Shown here: in pieces, positions 11,104-23,900 of the stretch
Layout of the letters: every line of letters starts with the position of its first letter
How positions within the stretch are numbered: position 1 is the stretch's first letter
Source: Varanus komodoensis
Taxonomy: Eukaryota > Chordata > Lepidosauria > Squamata > Varanidae
Length of the DNA: 64,000 nt
Direction of reading: 5' to 3'
Assembly: GCF_004798865.1 (NCBI RefSeq)
Contig: NW_025336576.1
Coordinates: 1,218,413 to 1,282,412, forward strand
Translations under genes and position numbers: made by a program
The notes under the pieces: model-generated
What the model saw: only the letters and a program-made list of their open reading frames with translations
Told to the model about the DNA's origin: nothing
Databases searched by the model: none

Positions 11104-13955
11104 ACTCCATGGACAGTACCAAAAGGGACAGGGATATGTGGGTTCTAATAGCTGCTTGGCGACAAAGTGGGATACGCTAAGCAGGAGTTCTGAATTTTGG
11201 CAGAATTGGATGCATCTTGCAAGCAGAGTTTCAGAAGCTGACAAATTTCAGATGATTGTGTGCAAAAGCAGGCTTTACAACTTTACCAACCCCCCCCCCA
11301 AAAAAAACCCAAAAAACAAAACCAAAAACCAAACAAAGTGCAGGGAAGAACCACTTGTGGTTCTGCCTTCTTTCTGGGTGATTGTTCTGAAAACGGCATG
11401 TGGCTTAGGGTGGCTACGAGCCTAATACCGCCCCCTGCAAGAGGAGGTGCGCCCCGGGTCCAGCGTGAAGTGCTTTGCCAGTGATGGGGCCTAATCCCTG
11501 GACCACATGCAGCTCCACTGGCACCCCCGAAGCTACTGCTGTCCCAGGAATGCCCCACGACTGCCTTTCCTTTGGGAGGCGCCCAGTTCCATGCCCAACA
11601 TCACCAGGTTAAACAGGTCTTAAATGGGGCAGCCTCCCAGTTGCCCTGGAGGGCCGCTGCTGCCAGTCAGAGCAGGACTAGGAGGCAGAGACGGTCTGAG
11701 GCTGTGCGAGCTCGCTTGTGAGGTTCGTGCACGGAAGCACTTGGGTTGCGTGTCCAGCTCGATCCGCCCGCCAACTGCAGTGCGAGGGCTGGCTCAACAG
11801 CTGTTATTCCCGAACTAAACCACCTTTCAAGGAAAGGGCTGCATCACAGAAAAAGCTCAAGACTCAGCAGCTGTGACTCATGTGAAGAAGAAATGGCGGT
11901 TTCTTGGTAAAGATGACCAAGGCAATCTGCCCCGTCCCCACGGTCCAGGGGAGCCGCAGAGAAATGGCAACTTGCACAATGCAACAGGCAGCTGATTCAC
12001 CCAGATTAGTCAAACTGCCTTTGCCGGCATCGCCGGGCGGGTGACGAGGTGTGTGGCGGGGCTCGTGTTAGCAAGTTCCCAAAACGTGGTGACGAGCTCC
12101 ACCAGAGAGAGAGCAGCTGCTTGCCCCATCTGGAGGGTGCTTCTGCAGTGCGTCCCTCTCCCTTCTTCTTCTAATGCCCCCACACCCCAAACCTGGCGCC
12201 TTCGGCCAGGCGGCCTCTCACTGCGCCTCTCCGTTCTGGTTCATTTAGAAAGAATTGGGACTGGGGAGGACTGAATGCCGATCCGTGAGGGACGAATACA
12301 TCTTGCACCCAACTGCCCCTTTATTCCCACTCTCTCCTTCATCAGACTTGGTGCCACTGAAGCGATGCACCACCTGCAGCGTGCTGAGCGTTGGCAAAAG
12401 GCCACGGAGGCGCAGATCTTAAGGTTGCAGGGAGTCCCAAAAAGCCCTTTAAGGGGACAGACTCCACCCAAAACGGATGAATGTGTGGACTGAAGGTGCT
12501 CCGGGGGGAAGATTCATGATGCAAACCGCCAAGGACCCAGCCGGGCCCCTTGCCACGTCCTGCGTGTGCCTTCGGTTCGCAGCAGGAAAAGCAGGAGGCC
12601 TGCCCGGAGCTGGCGGAGCAGGCAGGAGTCCAAGTCGCAGAACAGCACTTGGAACGGAGCGGCCACGGGACCCCCGTCGGCATGATGGAAGTGCTGTGAT
12701 TTGTGGCGCTCATGCACTGGCCAGAAGTGCAAGCCAGCGCAGTGGTCACACAGAGGCCTTTGACTATCTGGACTGGACAGAGGCTGCTTTCCGACATTTA
12801 AACCCCCAGCCCCCAGAGCCAGGAACGCGCCAGCCTTTGGCACTGGGCTCCTGTGGCAGGACTGGGGGAACCCAGACCTCCAGCATCTGAGGCGCCCTGA
12901 CCCAAACAAGCACCGTGGAGGCTCGGGCTGGATGAAGCCACAGACCTGGCGCAGCAGCCGAAGGCCGCGGGTGCCACATGTCCCTGGCGCATCATTCACT
13001 CTCAGATCCCCATGGCTCTCTTTCCATTCTTTAAGAGGATGCCGGGGGAGGACGACTTGCTCCTGGAGGAGCCCAGCCTGTTTCCGAGGGGATACAAAGC
13101 AGCCCTCCTGCTCCGTGGGCAGATCTGGCTGCAGACTCCCCTGCCCCCCAAGCACCTGAGTTATGCAGGCAGGGCCATGGGAACAGTCCTCCTGCACCAG
13201 GCCAACACTTGGCCACCCGCCCAGGTGCAGCTAAGCCCTCTTGAAGGGAGCGGAGGCCAGAGCAGTGAATCAGCAACTGATGCAGCCGCCTCTTCCTGGG
13301 GTTTTGGCTGATGGAGAAGCTCCCGTTTCTCACGACACGGAGTTCTCTTTCAAGTGGCATCAACGCCTGACGTCCATGGGCAGCTGACGGATGCCAGGGC
13401 CTCCACCGCCTGTCCTTGCTCTGCGCCCGCAGCTACCTTCCCTCCGGCTCGGTGCTCTGATCAGCACCAAAGAGCTAGGCTGAGCCCCCATCTAGATTTC
13501 TCCCCGCCTGCCGCCATCACCGGGCAGCCTTTCCCACGTTCTCGGGGCACCCTGCCCCAAGGATCCCGCACCTCTGTCCCGGCGCCCCACAGCACGAGGC
13601 CGGGCGGCTCCTCTCGGCTCTTGCGCTGACTGGCTCAGCAGAGCAGGCCGTTTGCCCTGCCTTCGTGCGCCGGCACCTGACTCCCCGCAGGGCACCTTCT
13701 GGACGCCGACCAGCGTTCCCTGGGCACGTCCCAAGGGCCGCTCGCCTGTCTGCCAGCGAGCCCGGCGCAGCTGCGTTACCCACGGGGCCCACTGGACTGC
13801 ACCACGGCCGTGCGTGTTCTGGAAGTTTCTGCGCCTCTGGAATCCTCTGAGATCTGATTTATCGTATTCCTCGGACTGACACTGAGTAAACAAAACTGAT
13901 TTTTCTATGACAATTCTGCGTGGTGTATAAAGTAGCTTGAGGTTTCTTGGCCGCC
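11104..13955. other. intergenic, no gene recognised
   Basis: Mixed GC content with an A-rich patch at 11,290-11,335. Several 100-200 codon frames exist on both strands but match no known protein and show no supporting splice structure. Confidence 0.4.
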
Positions 13956-13959
13956 AATG

Positions 13960-14143
13960 AAGCCCGTGTGGCACAGTGGTGCGAATGCTAGTCCTCAAGC
14001 CTCTGGTCTCCACTCAGCCATGACACCCATGAGCAGCTTGGGCCAGTCACTCGCTCTCAGCCAAGCCCACCTCACAGGGCTGTTGTTCACAGAGAAGAGG
14101 CAGCCTTGGTCCCTTGCAAGGGAGAAAGTGGTGTATAAATAAA
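13960..14143 (+). repeat. decayed MIR-like tRNA SINE
   Basis: Same family as the copy at 1.75 kb but in plus orientation. It has a GTGTGGCACAGTGGT-like A-box region, GCTTGGGCCAGTCACTCGCTCTC, CCCACCTCACAGGGCTGTTG and a GTGTATAAATAAAAG tail. The B-box region is degraded. Confidence 0.7.
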
Positions 14144-15264
14144 AGAGAAAAACTAACAGTAAATTACATCCATACTGTAGCACCCATACTTTGCAAAGAA
14201 AAGCTTTGCCAGGCCTCTGCCCCAAAAGGCTTACAATCTAAAAAGAGAGATGGGAAATAGCAGAAGAGGCGTTAACATTTGAAGTGAAATATTCAGTGAG
14301 GAAGTAAGGCAGGCAGGTAAATTTGGAGAGCTTCCCGAGAATGGTGGTTTTTTTACTGCTGCCCTGGTCTCATTCACAGAATTTCACCCACCTGGGTGGC
14401 AAACCACATGATCTTCCACGGGTAACCCTCCCATGTTTTCCTACTCTTCCTTATTGTGGAAATGTCATTAATGAGGAAAATATGGAATAACCCAGGAATG
14501 CTAACATCATGATCCCAAAGCACCCTCAGGCTGCAGTCCTGCACGGGTTCCTAGTTCAAAACTCCAAGAAATACAGCAGTGCTTACTTCTTAGTCATAGG
14601 TTCATGTCATATCAGTTAATGTGTTTAACTATTACAATAAAAATGCTTTTATTTGAAATTATCATTGTCGTCTTTCTTTAAGGCAGCACTCAACAGCACA
14701 CATTTCCTTTAGATTTTCACAAAATGAAAAGGTGTAAGCTGGTCCCATGAGCGTGCTCATTTTTGAGTGTTTCGAGTCAGTTAAGAGGCAATGCTGCTCC
14801 TAGGAACAGTTACCTTAAAATATTTAGATTTAGATTTGCCTGGTCTATTAATTGTATTACTAATTAAGTCAATGAAGCAATGCACTTTTAAAAAGCAGGG
14901 GCAGTAGAAACATTCCCACCCCTCATCATTGGTAACCAGCAAGATTTATACTGTCCAGCAGTAAAAAAAAAAAAAAAAAGAATCTTCATAGCCCAGAAAC
15001 CTGGCTTTGTAACTTTAGTTTTGAGATTTGCAAGACGCAGGAAGGGACAACCGGCGCAAGCAGAGGCGAGCGAGAAGATAGGGAGTGATTTCAGGCTCTT
15101 TTGGGCAGAAAAAGGGAATCTTGAGTGGACTTGCTAGGGGCTTATAACAAAATGTTGTGGAGAAAATTTCTTGCCCCTTCTTGGTATGGCAGACATGGGA
15201 ATCATTCAGTGAAGCTGAACAGTGGGGTGTCCAGAAGTACCATGGCACATAGCTAATTTATGGT
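14144..15264. other. AT-rich intergenic DNA, no gene recognised
   Basis: AT-rich, with a 17-base A run at about 14,963-14,979. The start (14,190-14,330) may be an old interspersed repeat, as it contains AGGCTTACAATCTAAA-type sequence. No coding exon is visible. Confidence 0.4.
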
Positions 15265-15395
15265 GTTTTTCTTCAACCTGTGGCCCTCCAGATGTTCAGA
15301 CCTCAGCTCCCCTTGGCCATAACTGCTAAGGCTGATTGAGACTGCAGTCCAAAACATATGGCGATTACCAGATTGGGGAAAGCTGACCTACAAAA
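15265..15395. repeat. short repeat, probable non-autonomous DNA transposon remnant
   Basis: It begins with CAACCTGTGGCCCTCCAGATGTT, is followed by an ACTGCAGTCCAAAACAT block and ends with GATTGGGGAAAGCTGACC. This arrangement is familiar from a common reptile MITE-like repeat whose ends read as imperfect inverted repeats. I assign it to a DNA-transposon remnant on pattern memory only. Related fragments occur near 15,890-15,930 and 63,800-63,880. Confidence 0.45.
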
Positions 15396-15733
15396 TTCAC
15401 CACTGCAAAGATACGGCAATGGCCACTGGTCTTAGGGAGAGAACTCCTTGGGTGAGTATAGTGGAATATAAGTTTAATAATAAATACATAAACGGGGATT
15501 ACACAAACACAGAGAGAAGGCAGCTGTCAACAGCTACGCATCATGGCAGCTGTGGACACTTCTTGTCAGCTCGGAGGTCTCCGTTTCCATTGTTGGGGAA
15601 TAGCGTCCTTGAAAAGTTAGAGCCCTCAACCCTTTGTTCACCTGGTCAAAGCGCACTCCAGGGCAGAGGCCAGCCCAACAAGCACCTTCTGCCACCTAAT
15701 TCTCACTTGGCTGCCCCATTCGTGTTTTAATGA

Positions 15734-15776
15734 TGAGAGAGAGAGAGAGAGAGAGAGGGAGGGAGGGAGGGAGAGG

Positions 15777-15813
<37 letters not shown>
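15734..15813. repeat. GA/GGGA microsatellite
   Basis: About 80 bp of (GA)n interrupted by a (GGGA)n block: pure purine on the plus strand and pure pyrimidine on the minus strand. It accounts for the Arg/Glu-rich and Leu/Ser-rich frames in this stretch. Confidence 0.95.
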
Positions 15814-15814
<1 letters not shown>

Positions 15815-15984
15815 ATGTTTGTCCAAGTACCGACAGGACGGGACAAGAAAGGAGGGCCAGGATTCCCAATCCAGTACCGCCAAGCATAAGAGATGATGGG
15901 ATCTGTAGTCCAAAACAGCTGAACAGCCACAAGCTGCCCAGCCAGGCTCTCCATTTTCTTTCTGCAGCAGGACGTGAGAAAGCC

Positions 15985-16215
15985 AAGGTGGGGAGGTGGT
16001 CTGAGTGCTCTGGCTGGGGCCCTGGGCCGTAGTGCCCCTCAGCTGGGTGGCCTGGGGCCACGTACTCTTGCTCAGCCCGGCTACCTCACAGGATTGTTTG
16101 TTGTGAGGATTCAAAGGAGTGAAGGGCAGTGCAAGCAGACCGGGGTCCCTCGCAAGAGGAAAAAAATGGGACGTGGAGGCAGTGTGATCATCATCTTCCA
16201 TTCTAATTATTATTG
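15985..16215 (+). repeat. decayed MIR-like tRNA SINE
   Basis: Blocks resembling the SINE at 1.75 kb are present: GGTCTGAGTGCTCTGGC, CTACCTCACAGGATTG, TTGTTGTGAGGATTCAAA and a terminal TTCTAATTATTATT. The tRNA head is poorly preserved. Confidence 0.55.
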
Positions 16216-16334
16216 AAGTTCTGGACTCTGCTCTAGCAGAAAACTGGATCTTGAACTAGTCAGAATTAAATCTAATGTAACTTGAATACGTTTTATAAGT
16301 AACTTCTTTTCAGGCAGGAACACTAACACTGGAG

Positions 16335-19300
16335 CACTCTTTAATAATGAAATAATTTATTTTCTAACAGTTGAACAATACAGAAGTATACATATACACA
16401 GCAAGGTTGTCTAAAACATGTAGTTTCTAAAAATGCATGTGCTAACTGTAATAAAAAGCACCATTATATGGTCTTGACACAGGATTCGCAATAATGTGGT
16501 ATTTACATTAGGAACTGAACATCTGGAAACCGAATTTCTATTTCCCCCCTTTTGCTGCTCTCCTGTTCAGGCTGCATTTTTATTTGGAAGACTCCAAAAC
16601 TAAACTCAAGAGTTCAAAACAGCAAGTGTTGTTAAGAGCACCTATTTGATGAAAGTTCCTAGGTTAATACAAAAGGACTGCGCAAAAATAAAGCCAAACT
16701 CCTCCGGGCAGGGCAAGTCTGTGGGCACCTAAGAAGGGAACAGCTACGTTTCAGCAAGCATACCCAAGCCACTGAAGGGTTACAGTCGGAGACAAGCCGA
16801 CTCTTACGCAATGTTCAACTGGACCATAATATGTTACACAAACAGGTTTGCTAAAGGAAGTCCCGCTACACAGACGCAGGAGCATGGAAAGATTTCATTG
16901 GCCCGGTAATCTGGGGCAGCTTCCCCTCCAAACCAAAGCACAACTCCTTCACGCAGCTGTTCAGGAAGCTTCAGATGCCACAGGCAAAGTGGCCACTTGC
17001 GCTAACGGAAAGTAAAGAAATCTCGCAGATTGATGCCACGGGAAAAGAAGAACACGATACAGGGAATCAGGGCAGCAAATGCATAACTAGGTACAGAAAG
17101 CAGAATTTGTCCCGATACAGTAAGTGTCAAAACCTGACGTATGTTACCAAGGGGGTAAAAGGAGGACGGAGTCCCCGAATATTGCTAGACTTTATGCCAG
17201 ATGCCTGCACACCCTCGTTAGGCCGTGAGCACTTAAAAAAGAACCCTCCCCCCTCAGCTGTGCCTCCCCTCCTCCTCCCCTCCCCCCCCAGTAGCGCAGG
17301 GCCCTCTCCTGGCTGCGCGCTCCGCTGCCGGTACTGAATCCTGGGCAGCACCAAGACACGTGGGGGCTTCCGGAGGAGGAGGGAAGTGCCTGGTGTGAGA
17401 ACAAAGTGCTGAAGAGGCAGTTGGCAGGACGCAGCCTGCGAATGCCCAGAACTCTGGAATCTTGCTGGAAAAGTTTGTGGCACCTAACTGGACATCTCAA
17501 GTAAGTGCTCTGAATTTGAATTTAAAAAAAACAACAGGTATTCACACCAACCCTGGAAAAAAGTTCAGCACCTTGAAAGCTCTGCTTTATTAAAAAAAAA
17601 AAAAAAAACCAAAATGAAACACAATACCATAATAAAAGTTCTGGGTGTTCAACACTCAGGAAAAAGGTTCATCAGGTACAGACAATACTTTTCCGGATAC
17701 TTCAGACTGTCACCCTGACACCCATATTAACTTCTGATCAGTAAGAGCACAAATTTTGGATTTCCATTTTCAATCAAGTGCACCCCAGGTTTACTGTCTG
17801 CACAGGAAGTTACCAAGTACAACAGCATTTAGTGTGACCTATTTAAACACCCACACAACTTCCAGCTGTAAACACATGTACAGAAACAACCCCAGCTCCC
17901 TTTTAACAATCTACAAAATTAATTTTCTGAAGTTTATTGAATAATGCTGGTGGATCAGTGAATTCAAGAGGAAGGCTGGCTGGACCAGGACGCCCCGCTC
18001 CCACAGCCCGGTTTTACCCAGAACCCGAGTGATGTGGCTGCGCCTCCATGGCCACTCGCGCACCGCTCCAGCAGGGCAGGAAACACCTGGTCGGAAAGGC
18101 TAGGCTTGTGTGGCCTCGCACTGCGCCTCCCGCACGCGTGGCCGACAGCCACAGAGGCAGTCCTGCAGGCCACGTACGCAGCTGGGCCCACTTGAAGTAG
18201 GGGCGGCTGTTTGAAGGACGGCTGGAGAGCAGCAGCGAGGTCCACAGAAGTCTGGAGCTGCCAAGACAAGTCGTAGCCAAGATTTTAGAAGGTATCCCTG
18301 GAGCCCACAGGACAATTTACGTTATTTGTCTAGATTTTTCTGAAACACTACAAACCTTTTTAGGTTAGTTTTTGATATTAGTGCATTACTTGTAAAATTT
18401 ACTATATCTGTACCATCCAAGGACCACATCCAGACAGTGCAAAGATCAATTACTGGTTCACAATAGGGACAATAAAATAAAACAAAATTCCACAGTATTT
18501 TACTAAAAAAAGAAGCTGGGCACAATTCACCAAGAATTTCTCCTGCCTAAGGTTCACCAAAATGAAAGCAGCTACACAGAACCACAGATGGGCCTGCCAC
18601 TTCCGTTCATTTAGATATTCTGGGGACTGGGGGCGGGGAGGGGAAGACAGGTGATACTCCGGAGAACTCAGAAGTGGACTGTGCCCACTTACAATTAACT
18701 CATAAAAGGCACATCAATTAAAAACATAGTAGATTGAATCCTTAAGACTTATTACTTCTAAAGGAAAGTACACAAATTTGTAATTTAAAGTACTCCACCA
18801 AAATGCCCCCAAAATCTGAAGTTACTTTGAACCTTAAGATGGCAACAGAGTTGAATACGTGAGATAGTTTTATGCAACTCATCAGCAAATATAGAAGCTC
18901 AAAGGTCTCAGGCAAAAACATGTCGGAACGAAGGACCTAAAAGTGCAGCTACTCAACTCCTTTAAAGTTTACAGGTTGGGAGCGAACTCTCTGAACGTTT
19001 TTCTGCTTGGACTCAAAGCCAGCTCGCAAATGCAGGGTGGCCTCTGAAAAGGAGGCGTTCAGTGCAAGACTGCTGGACATCCAGCTGCATTTTATTTTGA
19101 AGGACAGCACACTCAAAGGAAATAGCTTTGGAGATCTTTAGCAATCCACTAGCCCCACTTCCCATCTAGAAGATTTATCTAGAGATAGTGTCAAGCTTCT
19201 TGGAAAAAAAATCATTTTGTGTTGTTTGTTTTCAACTTTGACAGCGTCCTAATGGGTTTTGGCAGCTCGGGCCATGGCCTGCAAGCAAGCGTGAACCCTA

Positions 19301-20932
19301 TTTTGAAGCTAAGTAATTTGTGTAGCCCTTTCAGAGTGAAGTGACCTGAAGCTGCTCAACTGGCTCTTGGGTGTCCTCTCAGAGTGGGGGACTGCCAACT
19401 GTGCATGGGAAAAGCGACATCTTAAACGTGGTGAGGAGTTGGCCAAGAGGGCTCAAAACAAAAAGAAAGAAATCTCTGTGGAAATCTCCGTGGTAGACCA
19501 TGACGTACAAAGTTTTCTAAACATCTATAAAAGCACAAAAACATAAGAATATTACGTTAAGTTTATATATAAAAACGAATAAATACTATTTATAGACCAC
19601 ATGTTATGTACATTTGCGTGTGCTCTGTACAGCTTAAGTGAAGAATCCTGCTGATGTGGAATACCCGAGGCTGTGAAAAGGGGGCAAAAAGAGTAAAGTC
19701 TGACGGTCAAAAACCCAAATTCCCCACAGAAGTCACTTTCTGAGGCTATCAAAAAAAACTTAAACGGGCAAGGCAGTGCTCCACTGCCAGGAGGGCACCA
19801 CAGATTTACTTCAATGCAGTCTCCCCAGTCATTAACTCAAAGCTAGCACTGCTAACTTTGTCACTCAGTTATTGCTGAATTTTTAAGTAAACAGATTGGA
19901 CTAGAACCAAGCATATAAATGAGGCATAATTCTTTTGTGCTAAAGGGATTGAGATCAGCTTTGTTCATCTCTCTGAGGTAGAAAAATTGTCCCAGAGACA
20001 AGAAGCAGGACTTAGCAGCTAGAAAAGCTGCTAGGAACAAAGGCTAAATGCAGCCGTAAATGCAAAGACATCATAATGAAGATCACACAGGAGAAATATT
20101 TGGTCTTTTGACACAAAGGCAGAGAGAAGTGTTTGAGTGAAGGCGTCCTAGCGGGGCCATCAGCTAAAAGTGAGAACCCCTTCCCCCTTAAAAGTCTCCA
20201 GCACAATTCTACTCCTAGTATTTTTCTGCTAAACTTCATTTTAATCTGCTGGTCACCTGCCGCAAACCTAGCCCCATGGGACCTACTGAGAAGGCTAGCT
20301 CAGCATGTTAAATCCAAAGGGAGCCGTGACTCTGCATTGGCAGGGACGCCTCAGAGATGGCTATGTCACAATTGCAAGGACTTGGGAAACTCCAGAATAA
20401 CTTCTGAACAGTTTTTGCTAAGTTCCACTGCATAATTCCCGAACAGAAACTTACAATGTGTTGTAAGCCTGTCAATGCCAATTTCCAGCTTTTCTAAAGG
20501 ACAGGAAAACAGAATGTCTTTGACAGAAGCCACCTTTGAGGAACAGCGGCTAGGCGGGCCTGATCTCCCATTTTCCCACCTCAAAGCAAATAGGGTTTCT
20601 CTAGAATGTGAAGCAACTGCAGCAGAGGCAAAAGTGTACGCTGCTGTTACTGCAACCACAGTCTGGGTGCTAGGAATTTGGAATGTTCAGTCTCACAGAG
20701 ATGAGTTTACTGACGGAAAAGAGAAGCTAGTGGATGCCAGCCGGCGTGTGCTCCAGAGAGTAGCTTGTAACCCCCAACCCTACGCACTGTTTTCAGACTG
20801 AGGCAAGCAGATTTTGGTAACGTTGGTGGTACAAGAAGTTTACGTGCAAGAGAATCGTGGGACAGTCCGACATACTACCTAGTAGGATCCAACAAGGGAA
20901 ACAGCAATGGATGAAGAAAAGCTACTGGCTCC
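16335..20932 (-). other. MXD1: MXD1 3' UTR (probable)
   Basis: About 4.6 kb directly downstream of the MXD1 stop codon, AT-rich and unlike the repeat-filled DNA on its left. I recognise no mobile element in it and no coding exon. An AATAAA polyadenylation signal on the minus strand lies at 16,361-16,356, the last good one before the SINE at 16.2 kb, so cleavage near 16,335-16,345 is plausible. Other AATAAA motifs near 17,590 and 17,935 could give shorter 3' ends. Human MXD1 mRNA is also known to have a long 3' UTR. The exact end is inference. Confidence 0.6.
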
Positions 20933-23900
20933 TTATAGGCTGAGACAGGCCTTAAGATTCTTCTGCAGCTTTATTCTCTTAATGCCAGCACTTGAGTAGC
21001 CCTCATCGCTGCAGACGCTCTGCAAGCTTCCTCTTTCATCTGAATCACTTGGGCTGCTGCTGCTCCAGTCTAGGTCACCTGTTAGATAGTCTGTGCTTTC
21101 CACATCCACATCAATTTCTTCTGAAACAGAAAGGCAGTGTCACTTGGTAAATCGGTCAGCCTTGCTTCCCAGAAGAGTGCCTCATATCTGGAACTGCGCA
21201 ACACCACGACTTACCTCTGTCTGAATCTGAGCGTTCAGAAGAAACTGTTGACCCTATACTGTCCATTCTTATTCGCTCAATGCCCAGCTTCTCCAGCTGC
21301 CTTTTCAGGTGCCGCTGTTCTCGCTGCAACTGATCTATTTGGTGTACAGCTTTTCTGTCATAGTCTTCAAGTTTCTGGTGAAGAAAGGAGGCAACATTTG
21401 GCCCTTGGGTGTCATGTCAAACTGAAAAATTAGCTGAGCTTTTCAGGATATTGAAACTTAAGGGGAGCTAAACAGCTTTAGATATTGTCCATTCTGCAGC
21501 CATGCTACCAGCTATCTCAGCTTGCTTCACCTCTGAAAGCTGTCAAATACTTTTATCCAAGCAGTATGAAGACTTCCTCAAAGCCTGCTTGCATCATTGT
21601 TGCCACCTCCCTGTCCCAATCGGCTTCAAGTGCCTGCCAAGCTTTAATGCCAGCGTGCATGCTTTCAATGTGGCAGCACAAAAATCCAAGTATTACAACA
21701 ACGATTTGTCCTTCCTTCATCTTCACAATTCGTATCAAAAATGTTATTTGGGAAACTCAAGCTTGTAATGCCCATTATATTCCTGTTACCTATCTGAAGG
21801 CAACATTTTAGAGTGCATATTTCACATTTTTTATTTACCTTTATGTGCAATTTAGCTTTCGTTAGTAAACTCAGTGTTGTATGTCTACTGGATTCTGGTC
21901 CCAGGGGCACCAGCCCTTTAAGCTTCTCCAGACACAAACGCAGATGAGCACGTCTGTTAATCAAGATTTATATATGTTAAGACTGCAAGATCAACAAGAA
22001 TGGAAACAGTTATCATGGACATTGCTGAATTATACTACTAAGGAACAGATCAATACGAAGCTCGGAAATGAGATGGGAAAGAATTACATAACTGTCTCGG
22101 TCCATTTTGTTTACAGTGATTTTTGAAAGATGAACAATTCAGAAAATGCAAACTGTTCTAAATCCAGTTTGGCATAACAGATGCCATCAGGCTATAAGTC
22201 TCATCTCAAAATAAGAGCACAAAGAAGCCATAAGCTACTATAATTAAATACTAGTGGATGCACTCGTATTTTAATTAAAATCCTGCATTAGCTCTACCTT
22301 GTCTAGTCATGCAGCAAAGTTTGTTTCAGAGGAAGCTCCAGCCTTTCAGCCATAGTAGGGCACAGCACCTCAGGCCCAGGTGCTAAACCCAGCCCAGATG
22401 ACTCTGCTGCCTGAGCATCGATGGCTTCCCAGCTTTGAGAAATGTCCCCCCAGTTTCAAAGGTCCTTAAGTCTTTCTTAAGGAAAAGCTGCTGGCACTCA
22501 GAACCTCAAGCCAAAGTGGCGGTAATCCTCTCTTTGTCAGCTGCTGTAATTTCCTGTAGGCACTACTGCAAAACACTGCCATGTTCAAGACAGACCATTG
22601 GTCCACCTAGACTTCTTCTGTCCCTTCTGGCCAGAAGCTGCTCTGTAAGATTTCAGACCCAGATTCCTTCCCAGCCCTGCTCCTGGAGACCCTCTTAACT
22701 AGGGGTGTGAGGGACTGAACTGGGGACCTTGTGTAGGCAAAAACTTCACCATGGAACAGTGGCCTTCTCCACGGAGAGTGATTCCTTTCATGTCAGTTTC
22801 AAGCACCAGGTTTACTAGCAATATTTTAAATCAGAACAGATAGGAATTTGCAGGTATATCCTAAAGTTAACTTTAATATCACATTTAAGCCTCATTTCCA
22901 TTTAGTTTTATCATGGCTGGTTAAACTAAATTGCATTTAAATAATTGGCTAGTTAATAAAACTTTGCCATGTCCTTGAGATATCGATATGCTAAATGACA
23001 ATTCAACAAAAGTTACCCCGTATTGCTAGCAAGAAGATCCAGCATTAAATACGTTGTTTTATTCTTTATGCAAGGAACACACTAGAAGTAAATACAACCT
23101 GGAAAAATGTGACAAGTTTGCCTTTAACCTACAACAACATGCAGGTGACCACAAACAGGTTGCCAGTCACCACAGAAACAATGAATTTAAGCCTGGGAAT
23201 CACCACTAGGAAGGAAAGTCCGACTATCAGCCCTTTAAGAAATGGTGTTTCCCCTACTGGGCACTGTCCACCTGCCACCCAAGCCCCTGCCTGTATCTGT
23301 ACTGGTGTTGTGCCCAGTTTGAAAAACGGAGGGGGAACTTGCTGCACATTTTGCCATGCTACTAATTACTCCTGCATGTGCCTTTTAAAGCTCCCCCACT
23401 CCGGATCTTCCACTTCAGCACTGCTCTTGTCTCAAAAAGAAGTTTTATCCCATCTCAAGCCAACCCCCAGCTTGCCTGAGGCTAATTAAAAGCAAATGAA
23501 GGTGCTGTTGAAGAACACTTGTGAAGTAAAGCACTGATATAGCCAGGTTGGAGTCAGTGCAGCGTAGGGCCACAAGGTTGGTGGCCGGTTTGCAGGGGAT
23601 GCCATATGAGGCTAGACTGAGGGAACTGGGTCTCTTCAGCCTAGAGAAGAGGAGACTCGGAGGGGATCTGTTGGCGACATACAGGGATGTGAGGGAGTGT
23701 CACACGGAGGGGGGCAGAGACCTGTTCTCCCCTGTGGAGGAGGGCAGGATGCGCTCCAACAGAGCAAAGCTCAGGGAGCCAAGGTTTCGTTTGGATGCCA
23801 GGAAGCACTTCCTGACAGTCAGGACCCCGAGGATGTGGAATGGGCTTCCCTGGGAGGTGGGTGAGGCCCCATCAGTGTGGGTGTTCAAAGATGGGCTGGA

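Noticed and set aside
1-16334. ASPRV1 and PCBP1, the human genes after MXD1
   Set aside because: No aspartic-protease or KH-domain coding sequence is visible on either strand. Both may be mammal-lineage features or lie outside the window.
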